Positions 1 through 5,623 of a stretch of 5,623 bases of DNA are shown here, in pieces (position 1 is the first letter of the stretch; each line of letters begins with the position of its first letter). The stretch is taken from positions 1 through 5,623 of the forward strand of contig JAADEP010000001.1 of assembly GCA_013153335.1 (NCBI GenBank). Reading direction: 5' to 3'. The position numbers were made by a program, and so were the translations under genes. A model generated the notes under the pieces. It made no database searches and was not told where the DNA came from. It was given only the letters and a program-made list of their open reading frames with translations. The DNA comes from Chloroflexota bacterium. GTDB taxonomy: Bacteria; Chloroflexota; Anaerolineae; Anaerolineales; DRMV01.

Positions 1-23
1 GGGCGTGTGGCAGACGGTGAGAA

Positions 24-53
24 TAGCGGGCGGGTTCAGCCGCCCGCGAATCA
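24..53. repeat. Hairpin-forming intergenic repeat, copy 1
   Basis: Bounded by TAGCGGG on the left and GCGAATCA on the right. It contains a perfect 8-bp inverted repeat, GCGGGCGG (26-33) and CCGCCCGC (40-47), with a 6-nt loop GTTCAG. With flanking bases (24-76) it matches 249-301 at 49 of 53 positions. Confidence 0.75.
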
Positions 54-76
54 AGCGCGGGTTCCGCCGTCCGCGG
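30..76. repeat. Tandem pair of 27-bp-spaced GCGGGTTCAGCCGCCCGCG units, left
   Basis: Units begin at 30 and 57. The first is GCGGGTTCAGCCGCCCGCG; the second is diverged (GTTCCGCCGTCCGCG). The second unit can form its own small stem (56-60 with 71-75). Confidence 0.6.
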
Positions 77-137
77 TCCGTGGCTATAGGCGCGCTCGCG
101 TGCCGCAGGCGCCGCAGGCTGGAAGCCCGCGGCTGGC

Positions 138-172
138 AAAAAATTGCGCGCGAACCACCCAGCCCAGCGCGC
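138..172 (-). terminator. Candidate intrinsic terminator of the operon
   Basis: On the minus strand, GCGCGC (167-172), a 15-nt loop and GCGCGC (146-151) form a 6-bp all-GC stem, followed by AA and six T residues (138-143). It lies about 230 nt after the stop of the last gene, with no better candidate closer. The large loop and the general abundance of CG-rich palindromes here lower confidence. Confidence 0.4.
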
Positions 173-186
173 GGGGCGTGCGGTGG

Positions 187-215
187 TAGCGGGCAGGCGC
201 ACGGCGTGCGAACCA
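187..215. repeat. Diverged copy 2 of the intergenic repeat
   Basis: It shares the TAGCGGG left boundary and GCGAACCA right boundary of the other copies and is one base shorter. The central palindrome has drifted: GCAC...GTGC replaces the outer GC-rich arm. Seen on comparison with copies 1 and 3. Confidence 0.5.
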
Positions 216-248
216 TCCCGGCCTGGCGCGAGGTGTGCGGGGGTAGTG

Positions 249-278
249 TAGCGGGCGGGGTCAGCCGCCCGCGAACCA
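249..278. repeat. Hairpin-forming intergenic repeat, copy 3
   Basis: Bounded by TAGCGGG and GCGAACCA, with a perfect 8-bp stem, GCGGGCGG (251-258) and CCGCCCGC (265-272), and loop GGTCAG. It is the copy nearest the operon and would be present in the operon's 3' RNA if transcription runs to the terminator near 138. Confidence 0.75.
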
Positions 279-301
279 AGCGCGGGTTCAGCCGCCCGCG
301 G
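255..301. repeat. Tandem pair of 27-bp-spaced GCGGGTTCAGCCGCCCGCG units, right
   Basis: Units begin at 255 and 282 with the same 27-base spacing as the left pair. The second unit (282-300) is identical over 19 bases to the unit at 30-48 and can fold through CGCGGG (281-286) with CCCGCG (295-300). The two pairs are offset by 225 bases, suggesting that one whole pair was duplicated. Confidence 0.65.
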
Positions 302-400
302 CATGGGATTCGGCAAGATTTGCCTGCACCCGAAGGCACGCGTTAAGTTTGGCTGGCGAAGCGCGCAGGGCCAGAGGGGTATGCGTAGACCCGGCGATGG

Positions 401-2149
401 CTATCCGCGTTCGCGATCCCCCCGCGCGCCCAGGTCTACGTTTTGAACCCGACTGCTCGCTTCGGCCTGGGTGAGGACCTCGGGCGCGAGGCCTTCTTCT
501 TGGATCCAGACCCGCACGCTGCTGCTCACGGTGTTGAACAGCGTGCTTGCATGGACTTCGATCTCGTACGCGCCCGGTGGCGCGGGTTTGCCTGCGTCGG
601 TTTTGCCGTTCCAGACCAGGAGATGCTCCCCTCGGGAGCGGCGCTGCCGCCGCCCCAAGGTCGCGACCGGGTTATCTTGCTCGTCCCAAACTTGCGCAAC
701 CACGGTCGCTGGCCGGGAGATCTCGAACGCGATGACGGCCGGCGCGGTCAGGCCCGTGCTGTCGCGGTAGAGCACAGGCCGCTCTGCGCGCAACACCAGG
801 GTGAGGGGCCGTTGCCACAAGCTCGCCGCGAGCCACGCGAGCAGCAGCCCTGCCAGCCCGATCGCGGTCCAGGTGAAGATGGGCTGCCAATCGCGCGCGG
901 GCACTTCGGCCTTCTGGGTGGCAGTTACGGGTTCATACACGATGCGGCGTACGAGGGTCGCGCTGTTGCCGGCTTTGTCAATGGCCTCAACGCGGATTAC
1001 GTTCTCGCCCGCGATCAGCTCAACCGGCGCCTGGAACCCCCCTTGAGCATCGACCGCGACTTGACGACCGTTCACCCAGACGCTCACCCCGGGCTCGGTC
1101 CGGCCAATGACGATGATGGACGGCTCGCGCACGGTCATGCCGTCTTGCACATTGGTCAAGGCCAGTTGAGGCGGTCGTGTGCGCAAGAAGACTCGCCGTT
1201 CTTCAACGCTGACATTGCCGACCGGGTCAATGGCTTCAACCCGGATGACATTTTCGCCTTCGTCGAGCACGATGTCCACGTTGAAGGCCCCATCCTCGTC
1301 AACTTGCACCTCTTTGCCATTGACGCGTACCGTGACCCCTGGCGGCACCTTGCCTTGCACGCTCAACATCGCCTGGTTGATCCAAAGCTCGTCGGGCGGA
1401 TTGGTCACGATGAGCTCGGGCGGTTGGGTGATGAGCGTGACTTCCCGCACGACCGAAGACTGGTTCCCGGCTTCGTCGACCGCCCGGATTTCGATGCGGT
1501 TGACGCCTTCTTGCAGGCGATAGCGAATGCGAAAGCTTCCGTCTTCGTCGACGGGGATGGGTTGGTACAGGTCATTCAGCCAAACGGTCGCATCGGGGTC
1601 GGTCACACCTTCGATGATGAGTTCGCGCGTGTTCCCGCCCACTTCCATATCTTCGGGCAGGTTCGCGAGCCGAATGATGGGCGGTTTGGTGTCAACGTAA
1701 ATGGGGACCGAGGTCACGGTTTCGCGAGCTGTGGCTCGGGCAATGATTTGGAAGTAGTATTTGCCGTCCGCGACGGGTTGGCCGAGGCTGTCCAGGCCGT
1801 CCCAGGTGACTGTGTGACGTCCCGCGACCTGGGCTTGTTCGTTGATCAGCGTGCGCACCAGGCCTTTGTGTTCGTCCAAAACCCGGACCGTCACCACGGC
1901 GTCGGTGGTGAGCGCGTATTGCAGATAAGCCACGTCGCGCTGGCCGTCGTTGTTGGGCGAGAAAACGCTGTATTCTACGTTAGCGGTTACGCCCGCGGTT
2001 CGCACCCAATCCATGGGGAACAAGACAACCAAGGCCGCCCCGATGGCCCCCAAGGTGAGCAAGGCGAACAAGGGCGCCAGGTTGAGCCGGCGGCGAGTGG
2101 CTCGGCGGCGAAGGTGGCGGGTCTGGGTGAAAGTTCGTCGCGTCTTCAC
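401..2149 (-). CDS. Envelope protein with FlgD-type and Ig-like repeat domains and two membrane segments
   Basis: A 582-residue membrane-anchored protein (numbered from GTG 2149). Order: an Arg-rich N-terminus (about 1-23); TM1 (24-44, LAPLFALLTLG...); a FlgD-type Ig domain (63-137) opening with FSPNNDGQRD and closing with LGQPVADGKYYFQI; three homologous Ig-like repeats (156-239, 243-324, 326-407), each starting with PP, carrying a V.V...G.F core and ending in an (E)N.IR.EA.D..GN-type strand; TM2 (424-445); and a second FlgD-type domain (477-534) with VWNGKTDAGKPAPPGAYEIEV, then a polar tail. Such modules are known from bacterial surface and periplasmic proteins that bind partners or span the envelope. 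By the positive-inside rule the Ig array should lie outside the cytoplasm. The start is uncertain: GTG 2149 is 4 nt after the previous stop with weak GGA/GAGG upstream, while TTG 2167 overlaps that gene by 14 nt, lacks an SD site and would add 6 residues. Domain type is confident; role in the operon is unknown. Confidence 0.92.
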   Translation of the reverse strand: MKTRRTFTQTRHLRRRATRRRLNLAPLFALLTLGAIGAALVVLFPMDWVRTAGVTANVEYSVFSPNNDGQRDVAYLQYALTTDAVVTVRVLDEHKGLVRTLINEQAQVAGRHTVTWDGLDSLGQPVADGKYYFQIIARATARETVTSVPIYVDTKPPIIRLANLPEDMEVGGNTRELIIEGVTDPDATVWLNDLYQPIPVDEDGSFRIRYRLQEGVNRIEIRAVDEAGNQSSVVREVTLITQPPELIVTNPPDELWINQAMLSVQGKVPPGVTVRVNGKEVQVDEDGAFNVDIVLDEGENVIRVEAIDPVGNVSVEERRVFLRTRPPQLALTNVQDGMTVREPSIIVIGRTEPGVSVWVNGRQVAVDAQGGFQAPVELIAGENVIRVEAIDKAGNSATLVRRIVYEPVTATQKAEVPARDWQPIFTWTAIGLAGLLLAWLAASLWQRPLTLVLRAERPVLYRDSTGLTAPAVIAFEISRPATVVAQVWDEQDNPVATLGRRQRRSRGEHLLVWNGKTDAGKPAPPGAYEIEVHASTLFNTVSSSVRVWIQEEGLAPEVLTQAEASSRVQNVDLGARGDRERG

Positions 2150-2153
2150 GGCC

Positions 2154-3176
2154 TCAATCCAGGTCAATCATGATTATATCATCTTGGGGGCTCTCTTCGG
2201 GATGAGCCCTTGGGCGAGGCACGGAAATAGGTTGCGGTTTGGCCCGGGGTGGGCTTGGTTCGGGCATAGCGATGGGCCGCGGACGGGCCAGCACCGGCCC
2301 TGTGAGGTAGTGCAGGACCAAGGCCACGACCGCGGCCGCGGCACCGCCCGCGAGGCCATCCACAAGCCCTGACCAAGGAATCACGCCCGGGGGTTGCAGA
2401 CGGAAGGCCATGGGCAGGGCCGCGTAACCCAAGAACAACCCCAGCGCGGTGAGCAGGGGCACGGGCAAGAGCGCGGCCCAGATGGGCCGGCTACGACGCA
2501 GGCGGTAATGCAAGAGCCCGACGAAGTAGCCGGCCAATCCCCAACCGATCACTTGCAGGATGTAACGCAAGAAAGTGCGCGGGTCTGGCGCCAGCGGCCC
2601 CAGGGCCCATTGCAGCGTCTGCAAGGAGTTCGCTTGTCGAAAACGTTCGATCAAGAAGGACCAGGGCCATACATGGCCGCCGAGTTGGGTCAGGTCGGGC
2701 GAGAGGCCGGCCATGGCTGCCAGGATTTGCAGCCACCAGGCCGCGGTTACGCCGACGAAGGTGCCCAGGCTCTCGCCCCACAGCAGCCCGGCCAAAGCCG
2801 GCACCGCGGGCGCAAGGCGATAAGGCACCAAGGCCGGCGTTGCTAAGACCAGCAGAATCGCAGGGATGTCATCGGACATGTAAAACAGCGGCGGAACCAG
2901 GAAGGCCAAGGCCAGGACCGCGAGGTAGATGGAGATAGTGTACAGGGGATAGAAGAGCGCGATGATGAACAAGCCGTATCCTATTGGCAGGTTGTACAGC
3001 CCGGCCAGGGCCAGGACGCTGGTCAAGAAGAGGCGCCATTCATCGGGGTACGCGCGGATGTGCTGGTCGGTGGCCCAAAAAAGCCAGGCCAGCAGCGCGG
3101 CCGCCGGAAGCCGGTTGAGCCAAGGGCGATAGCGTTGATAAAAACGGGCGGGCCAATACACCATGTCCCGCAGCAT
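2154..3176 (-). CDS. Multi-pass membrane protein of unknown function with proline-rich tail
   Basis: A 340-residue polytopic inner-membrane protein that I cannot assign to a family. From ATG 3176, hydrophobic stretches lie near residues 23-36, 49-61, 64-79, 81-99, 104-118, 124-152, 202-223, 231-255 and 269-291, giving roughly eight or nine membrane passes. A soluble loop of about 50 residues (153-201) separates two hydrophobic blocks. The short N-terminus is basic (RFYQRYRPWLNR), and Arg/His-rich loops such as HYRLRRSR (223-230) suggest the cytoplasmic face. The tail (294-340) is rich in Pro and Arg, then ends in an acidic/hydrophobic stretch (EESPQDDIIMIDLD), and could bind the ATPase encoded just before it. 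The start is fixed by AGGAGG 9 nt upstream; the gap to the ATPase stop is 4 nt. The next gene begins at or overlapping its stop. No catalytic motif, transporter signature or pore motif was seen. Function unknown. Confidence 0.92.
   Translation of the reverse strand: MLRDMVYWPARFYQRYRPWLNRLPAAALLAWLFWATDQHIRAYPDEWRLFLTSVLALAGLYNLPIGYGLFIIALFYPLYTISIYLAVLALAFLVPPLFYMSDDIPAILLVLATPALVPYRLAPAVPALAGLLWGESLGTFVGVTAAWWLQILAAMAGLSPDLTQLGGHVWPWSFLIERFRQANSLQTLQWALGPLAPDPRTFLRYILQVIGWGLAGYFVGLLHYRLRRSRPIWAALLPVPLLTALGLFLGYAALPMAFRLQPPGVIPWSGLVDGLAGGAAAAVVALVLHYLTGPVLARPRPIAMPEPSPPRAKPQPISVPRPRAHPEESPQDDIIMIDLD
2173..2181 (-). promoter_or_regulatory. Possible internal promoter (extended -10) before the Ig-domain gene
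   Basis: The last codons of the membrane protein gene contain TGATATAAT on the minus strand: a perfect TATAAT with the TGn extension. No good -35 lies 17 bases upstream (CCCGAA at 2196-2201), but extended -10 promoters can work without one. Transcription would start near 2166, at or just before the Ig-domain gene. The run may simply reflect Asp-Asp-Ile-Ile codons. Confidence 0.3.
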
Positions 3177-3180
3177 GGCC

Positions 3181-4740
3181 TTAGGCCTCCTGGGGCACAA
3201 GCCCGGTTGGGATCGCGCGACGCCGAGGGGCCGATGCCGGCCGGGCGTGGGTACGGGCCCAGTGACGCAGCGCGGTAATTTGCTCGCGCATGGTGCGCGA
3301 CAGGGGGACGGTTTGTCGGATGTTACGCAATAAATCTTCTTCTGTCAAGTCGCGGCCCGCGTCGAACGCGTCGTAGAGCCCCGCGATGACGACCTGTTCG
3401 ATCTCCGCACCGCTGAAACCCTCGCTGGCCTCGGCCAGGCGGAGCAGGTTGAAGTGTTGCGGATCGCGGCCGCGTTTGTGCAAATGAATGGCGAAGATCT
3501 CTTGACGCTCTTCGAGGTTGGGCAGGTCAACGAAGAAGATCTCGTCGAACCGACCTTTGCGCAATAGCTCGGGCGGCAGCAGGCTGACGTCGTTGCTGGT
3601 CGCGATCACGAACACCGGCGCGGTTTTCTCCTGCATCCAGACCAAAAAGCTGGCGAACACCCGCGCGGCCGTGCCCGCGTCGGAGCGACCCGAGCTGGCC
3701 AGTCCGGCCAAACCTTTCTCGATTTCGTCGATCCAAAGGATCGCGGGCGCGATGGTCTCGGCCAAACGCAAGGCATTGCGCATGTTCTGCTCGGATGCAC
3801 CCACCAGCTCGCTGAAAACGCGTCCCATGTCCAGCCGCAGCAAGGGCACTTGCCACATGGTCGCGACAGCCTTGGCAATGAGGGACTTCCCGCCGCCGGG
3901 AACGCCGAGCAGGAGCAAGCCCCGGGGCTCGGGCAATCCGAACGCGCGCGCTTCCTCGGTAAACGCGCGGCGTCGTTTGTGCAGCCAGGCTTTGAGCGCG
4001 GCCATGCCGCCGACGTAGGCCATCTCTTCGGTGGCTTCGTAATATTCCAGCACTTGGGATTTGCGGATAAGCTGCTTCTTCTCCGCGCTGATGACTTCGG
4101 GCACGAAGCGGCGGTGCATAACCAACGAGCGCGCGAACACGTTTTCGGCCTCGCTCACGGTAAGGCCCTGCGCGGCCCGCAGAATCTCGCTCCGTTCGCG
4201 CGGGCTCAGGCGCAGGTTCAAGCCCCGGCTGCGTGCCGACCGGACCACGCGCTCCAGGGCTTCCGCGAGCTCTTCGGGCGTGGGTAGCGCGTGGTCGACC
4301 ACCGTGACCTCTTTTTCTAGCTCGGGTGGCAGGCGCAACACAGGCGAGAGAAAGAGCACGGTCTTACGGCTCTCTTTGAGCAAGGGGATCAGGTCTCGGA
4401 TTTTCCGTACGACCGCGGGGCTTGCGGTTGGCTGGGATGGGTCGATGTAAGGGTGGAAATCTTTGAGCAGGAAGAGCGCGTCTTCGGGCGAGGCCTCAAT
4501 GTGGTTCAGCACGTCCAGGGGACCGCGCGCGCCCGGGTCGACTTCGGTAGGGCGAGCGGTGTCAAGAGCGACTACCCCTTGGCTGGTCGTCCAGGCGTAC
4601 AGGCGCTGCCCCAGCCGCGCGGCGATCCGCATCAGCATTTTTTCCACGCGGCGCTCTTCCCAGGCCAGAATGTAGATCAGCGGGTACCGGGCGCGGATGA
4701 GGATTTCCAGTTCCCGTTCTCGCTCGGCTACCATGCTCAT
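3181..4740 (-). CDS. ycf46: AAA+ ATPase, Ycf46 family
   Basis: A 519-residue cytoplasmic AAA+ ATPase of the Ycf46 family, known from plastids, cyanobacteria and other bacteria. Numbered from ATG 4740: the family N-terminal signature LIRARYPLIYI (15-25); a non-catalytic N-terminal module to about 165 with Walker-B-like ALFLLKDFH (88-96) and sensor-1-like VLFLSP (128-133) strands but no P-loop; then the AAA+ core with Walker A GVPGGGKS (279-286, Lys285), Walker B ILWIDE (334-339), sensor 1 ATSN (380-383), RKGRFD (394-399) carrying the arginine finger, and SGAE (443-446) in the lid. All catalytic residues are present, so it should hydrolyse ATP, probably as a hexamer. The C-terminus ends in a basic stretch rich in Arg and Pro. 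It begins 39 nt after the previous gene; a GTG at 4779 would add 13 residues. In cyanobacteria Ycf46 has been linked to inorganic carbon use; the substrate here is unknown and the context suggests a membrane partner. Family assignment is secure, the specific job is not. Confidence 0.95.
   Translation of the reverse strand: MSMVAERERELEILIRARYPLIYILAWEERRVEKMLMRIAARLGQRLYAWTTSQGVVALDTARPTEVDPGARGPLDVLNHIEASPEDALFLLKDFHPYIDPSQPTASPAVVRKIRDLIPLLKESRKTVLFLSPVLRLPPELEKEVTVVDHALPTPEELAEALERVVRSARSRGLNLRLSPRERSEILRAAQGLTVSEAENVFARSLVMHRRFVPEVISAEKKQLIRKSQVLEYYEATEEMAYVGGMAALKAWLHKRRRAFTEEARAFGLPEPRGLLLLGVPGGGKSLIAKAVATMWQVPLLRLDMGRVFSELVGASEQNMRNALRLAETIAPAILWIDEIEKGLAGLASSGRSDAGTAARVFASFLVWMQEKTAPVFVIATSNDVSLLPPELLRKGRFDEIFFVDLPNLEERQEIFAIHLHKRGRDPQHFNLLRLAEASEGFSGAEIEQVVIAGLYDAFDAGRDLTEEDLLRNIRQTVPLSRTMREQITALRHWARTHARPASAPRRRAIPTGLVPQEA
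3186..3191 (-). promoter_or_regulatory. Consensus ribosome binding site of the membrane protein gene
   Basis: A perfect AGGAGG, lying inside the last codons of the ATPase gene, is 9 nt before the ATG at 3176. It rejects the upstream TTG at 3200 as start and implies coupled translation of the two genes. Confidence 0.85.
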
Positions 4741-4750
4741 CGTGCGCACG

Positions 4751-4755
4751 CTCCC
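4751..4755 (-). promoter_or_regulatory. Ribosome binding site that decides the AAA+ ATPase start
   Basis: GGGAG on the minus strand lies 10 nt before the ATG at 4740. It favours that ATG over the upstream GTG at 4779, which abuts the previous stop and has only a weak GGGG upstream, and over the ATG at 4734, which is 16 nt away. Confidence 0.5.
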
Positions 4756-4779
4756 ATCCGAGGACCATGCCCCGTTCAC

Positions 4780-5544
4780 CTAAGCCCCGTGGCCGGGTGC
4801 GTGCTCGCCCAATCCGACCAGGTTGGCCGCCAGCAACGTCCCTTCGCCGGCTTCGTTCCAAACCAGGGCCTGGCCTGGGCGCAATTGCGCCAATGCCGCG
4901 AGACGTCGTTGCGCTTCGGGTTTGGACGTCCGTTGCGCTTGCGCGGCCGCGCTGCGCGGGTCATAGGGGCCATAAAGCACCTTTTGGAAGGCCGCGCGCC
5001 ATGACGAAGGCAACCGGGGCCAATCCTCATAGCGTGCCGAAGCCCAAACCACCATTTGCGCTTGCGGCCCTTCTTGCAGGATGGCTTCAAACTGTTGGCG
5101 TTCTTCGGGCGACCAAAGGTCGTATAGCTTGCCCAGGTCTTCGGCCAAGACGATGTGCATAAAGTCGGGTTCTAAGGGCTCGCCGCGGGCTCGGCGCAAA
5201 GCTTCGTACGCGCGCTGCAGCCCTTCATGGGGCGAAACCACATCCGTGAGCTCCCGGTGCCGTCGCACAAAGGGAAAGTCCGCCTGCAAGTCGGCGCTCG
5301 GCGATACCAGGATGAGCGTCCATTGATCCGGCGAGAGGGGCGACGTCCAAGTTTCCATAAGGGTATTCCAGAACAAGCGGCCCGTATAAGGGTTTGAAGC
5401 CAAATAAAGCAAATGCCCGTCAAAAAAAGGATTGTATACATAAGCCCGCCCCAGGCGATCGTAGGCTATCCTGCCAAAAAAGCGCGGCAAGGTGGGCATA
5501 TTCCGCCAAGTTTTGAACCCTGATGCCTTTGAACCCTCTGCCAT
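4780..5544 (-). CDS. Uncharacterised protein resembling a catalytically dead FtsK/SpoIIIE-type P-loop domain
   Basis: A 254-residue soluble protein with no signal peptide or membrane segment; the ATG start has a Shine-Dalgarno (SD) site and an upstream promoter. I do not recognise a named family by direct similarity. Its motif order does follow the FtsK/SpoIIIE/EccC motor fold: a HLL...F.NTL frame (residues 44-62) where FtsK has its P-loop, a hydrophobic strand LILVSP (77-82), a Walker-B-like strand IVLAED (131-136), and a strand after ILQEGPQAQ (155-163) running VVWASAR (165-171), where FtsK has GIHLVLATQR. The Walker A slot reads ASNPYTGR (49-56), same length as GxxGxGKS but lacking the glycines and the lysine, so ATP hydrolysis is not expected. 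Two homopolymer runs (7 and 6 T on the coding strand) fall near the 5' end but leave the frame intact. As first gene before an active AAA+ ATPase, it may be an adaptor or scaffold. The gene is secure; the FtsK kinship is inference. Confidence 0.9.
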   Translation of the reverse strand: MAEGSKASGFKTWRNMPTLPRFFGRIAYDRLGRAYVYNPFFDGHLLYLASNPYTGRLFWNTLMETWTSPLSPDQWTLILVSPSADLQADFPFVRRHRELTDVVSPHEGLQRAYEALRRARGEPLEPDFMHIVLAEDLGKLYDLWSPEERQQFEAILQEGPQAQMVVWASARYEDWPRLPSSWRAAFQKVLYGPYDPRSAAAQAQRTSKPEAQRRLAALAQLRPGQALVWNEAGEGTLLAANLVGLGEHAPGHGA

Positions 5545-5552
5545 TGGCGCAA

Positions 5553-5556
5553 CTCC
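5553..5556 (-). promoter_or_regulatory. Ribosome binding site of the first gene
   Basis: GGAG on the minus strand lies 8 nt before the ATG at 5544. It supports that ATG over the later in-frame ATG at codon 16. Confidence 0.6.
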
Positions 5557-5582
5557 GGGGGAATTTCGTCAAAGGTATGAAA

Positions 5583-5611
5583 AGTATATCAAGCTCCTGG
5601 GCTCGGGTCAA
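5583..5611 (-). promoter_or_regulatory. Sigma-70-type promoter of the four-gene operon
   Basis: Reading the minus strand, a -35 hexamer TTGACC (5606-5611) is followed by exactly 17 bases and a -10 hexamer TATACT (5583-5588). These match the consensus TTGACA/TATAAT at five of six positions each. The expected start of transcription is near 5576, giving a leader of about 32 nt before the ATG at 5544. The surrounding bases are clearly more AT-rich than the genes, as expected of a promoter in GC-rich DNA. No operator-like palindrome is evident around it. Start site and sigma factor are inferred from motif match only. Confidence 0.75.
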
Positions 5612-5623
5612 GGGACGTTGCGC

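Larger units (their letters stand above)
1..400. other. Gene-free, repeat-bearing intergenic region
   Basis: No convincing gene lies here. The open frames present (GTG starts at 5 and 7, plus strand) encode Arg/Pro-rich products that arise from the GC-rich repeats and have no SD site. The stretch holds three copies of a bounded repeat, tandem 27-bp units and one candidate terminator. The segment 302-400, next to the operon end, shows no clear feature beyond a weak wobble-paired hairpin near 328-341. Confidence 0.7.

Noticed and set aside
24..301. CRISPR array
   Set aside because: Copies are few, unevenly spaced (offsets about 163 and 62 bases) and diverged, and no cas gene is present.
326..341. 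Hairpin GTGCC-TTCG-GGTGC on the minus strand as operon terminator
   Set aside because: Two of five pairs are G-U and no T-run follows. The 138-172 structure is a better candidate.
5..346. An open frame on the plus strand across the repeat region
   Set aside because: Its GTG start lacks an SD site, and the Arg/Pro-rich product is produced by the repeats themselves (related GFSRPR-like segments recur where the DNA repeats recur).
443..2173. A 576-residue open frame on the plus strand, antisense to the Ig-domain gene
   Set aside because: It mirrors the codon structure of the GC-rich minus-strand gene, has no recognisable domains or SD site, and its product is of odd composition. The minus-strand frame encodes clear FlgD-type and Ig-like domains.
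2394..2846. A 150-residue plus-strand open frame opposite the membrane protein gene
   Set aside because: Gln/Gly-rich product without domains, antisense to a gene with clear start, SD site and membrane segments.
5422..5428. Run of seven T on the coding strand in the first gene, as a slippage or phase-variation site
   Set aside because: The frame reads through as ...NPFFDG... with FtsK-like motifs on the far side in the same frame. The -1 frame gives only an 89-residue product without recognisable features. A single short run is not enough evidence.
401..5544. Type VII secretion or contractile injection system
   Set aside because: An AAA+ ATPase and an FtsK-like protein are suggestive, but no WXG100 protein, Ecc-type membrane component, sheath, tube or baseplate gene is visible, and the FtsK-like protein lacks a P-loop.

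Overview
The window is GC-rich bacterial DNA. It carries four consecutive genes, all on the minus strand, which read right to left from about 5544 to 401. They are followed by a gene-free, repeat-bearing stretch from about 400 to 1. I cannot place the organism from sequence alone. High GC, a Ycf46-type AAA+ ATPase and surface proteins built from FlgD-type and bacterial Ig-like modules would suit Chloroflexota (Anaerolineae-like), but that is a guess and no marker gene confirms it.

Layout in direction of transcription: (1) a near-consensus sigma-70 promoter at 5583-5611; (2) a 254-residue soluble protein (4780-5544) that looks like an FtsK/SpoIIIE-type P-loop domain with its Walker A destroyed; (3) a Ycf46-family AAA+ ATPase (3181-4740) with intact Walker A, Walker B, sensor 1 and arginine-finger motifs; (4) a multi-pass membrane protein (2154-3176) with a proline-rich tail, starting 4 nt after the ATPase stop behind a perfect AGGAGG; (5) a large envelope protein (401-2149) with two membrane segments, one FlgD-type Ig domain plus three homologous Ig-like repeats between them, and a second FlgD-type domain after the second membrane segment. 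Gaps are 39, 4 and about 4 nt, so the four genes almost certainly form one operon, with a possible extra extended -10 just before the last gene.

The combination of a dead P-loop partner, an active AAA+ motor, a polytopic membrane protein and a bitopic Ig-array protein fits no named system that I recognise. A reasonable working hypothesis is a membrane-anchored machine in which the ATPase acts at the cytoplasmic face on a complex of the membrane protein and the Ig protein. That is inference from operon structure and domain content.

The left 400 bases hold a diverged, hairpin-forming repeat family (three bounded copies plus tandem 27-bp half-units) and one candidate intrinsic terminator for the operon.
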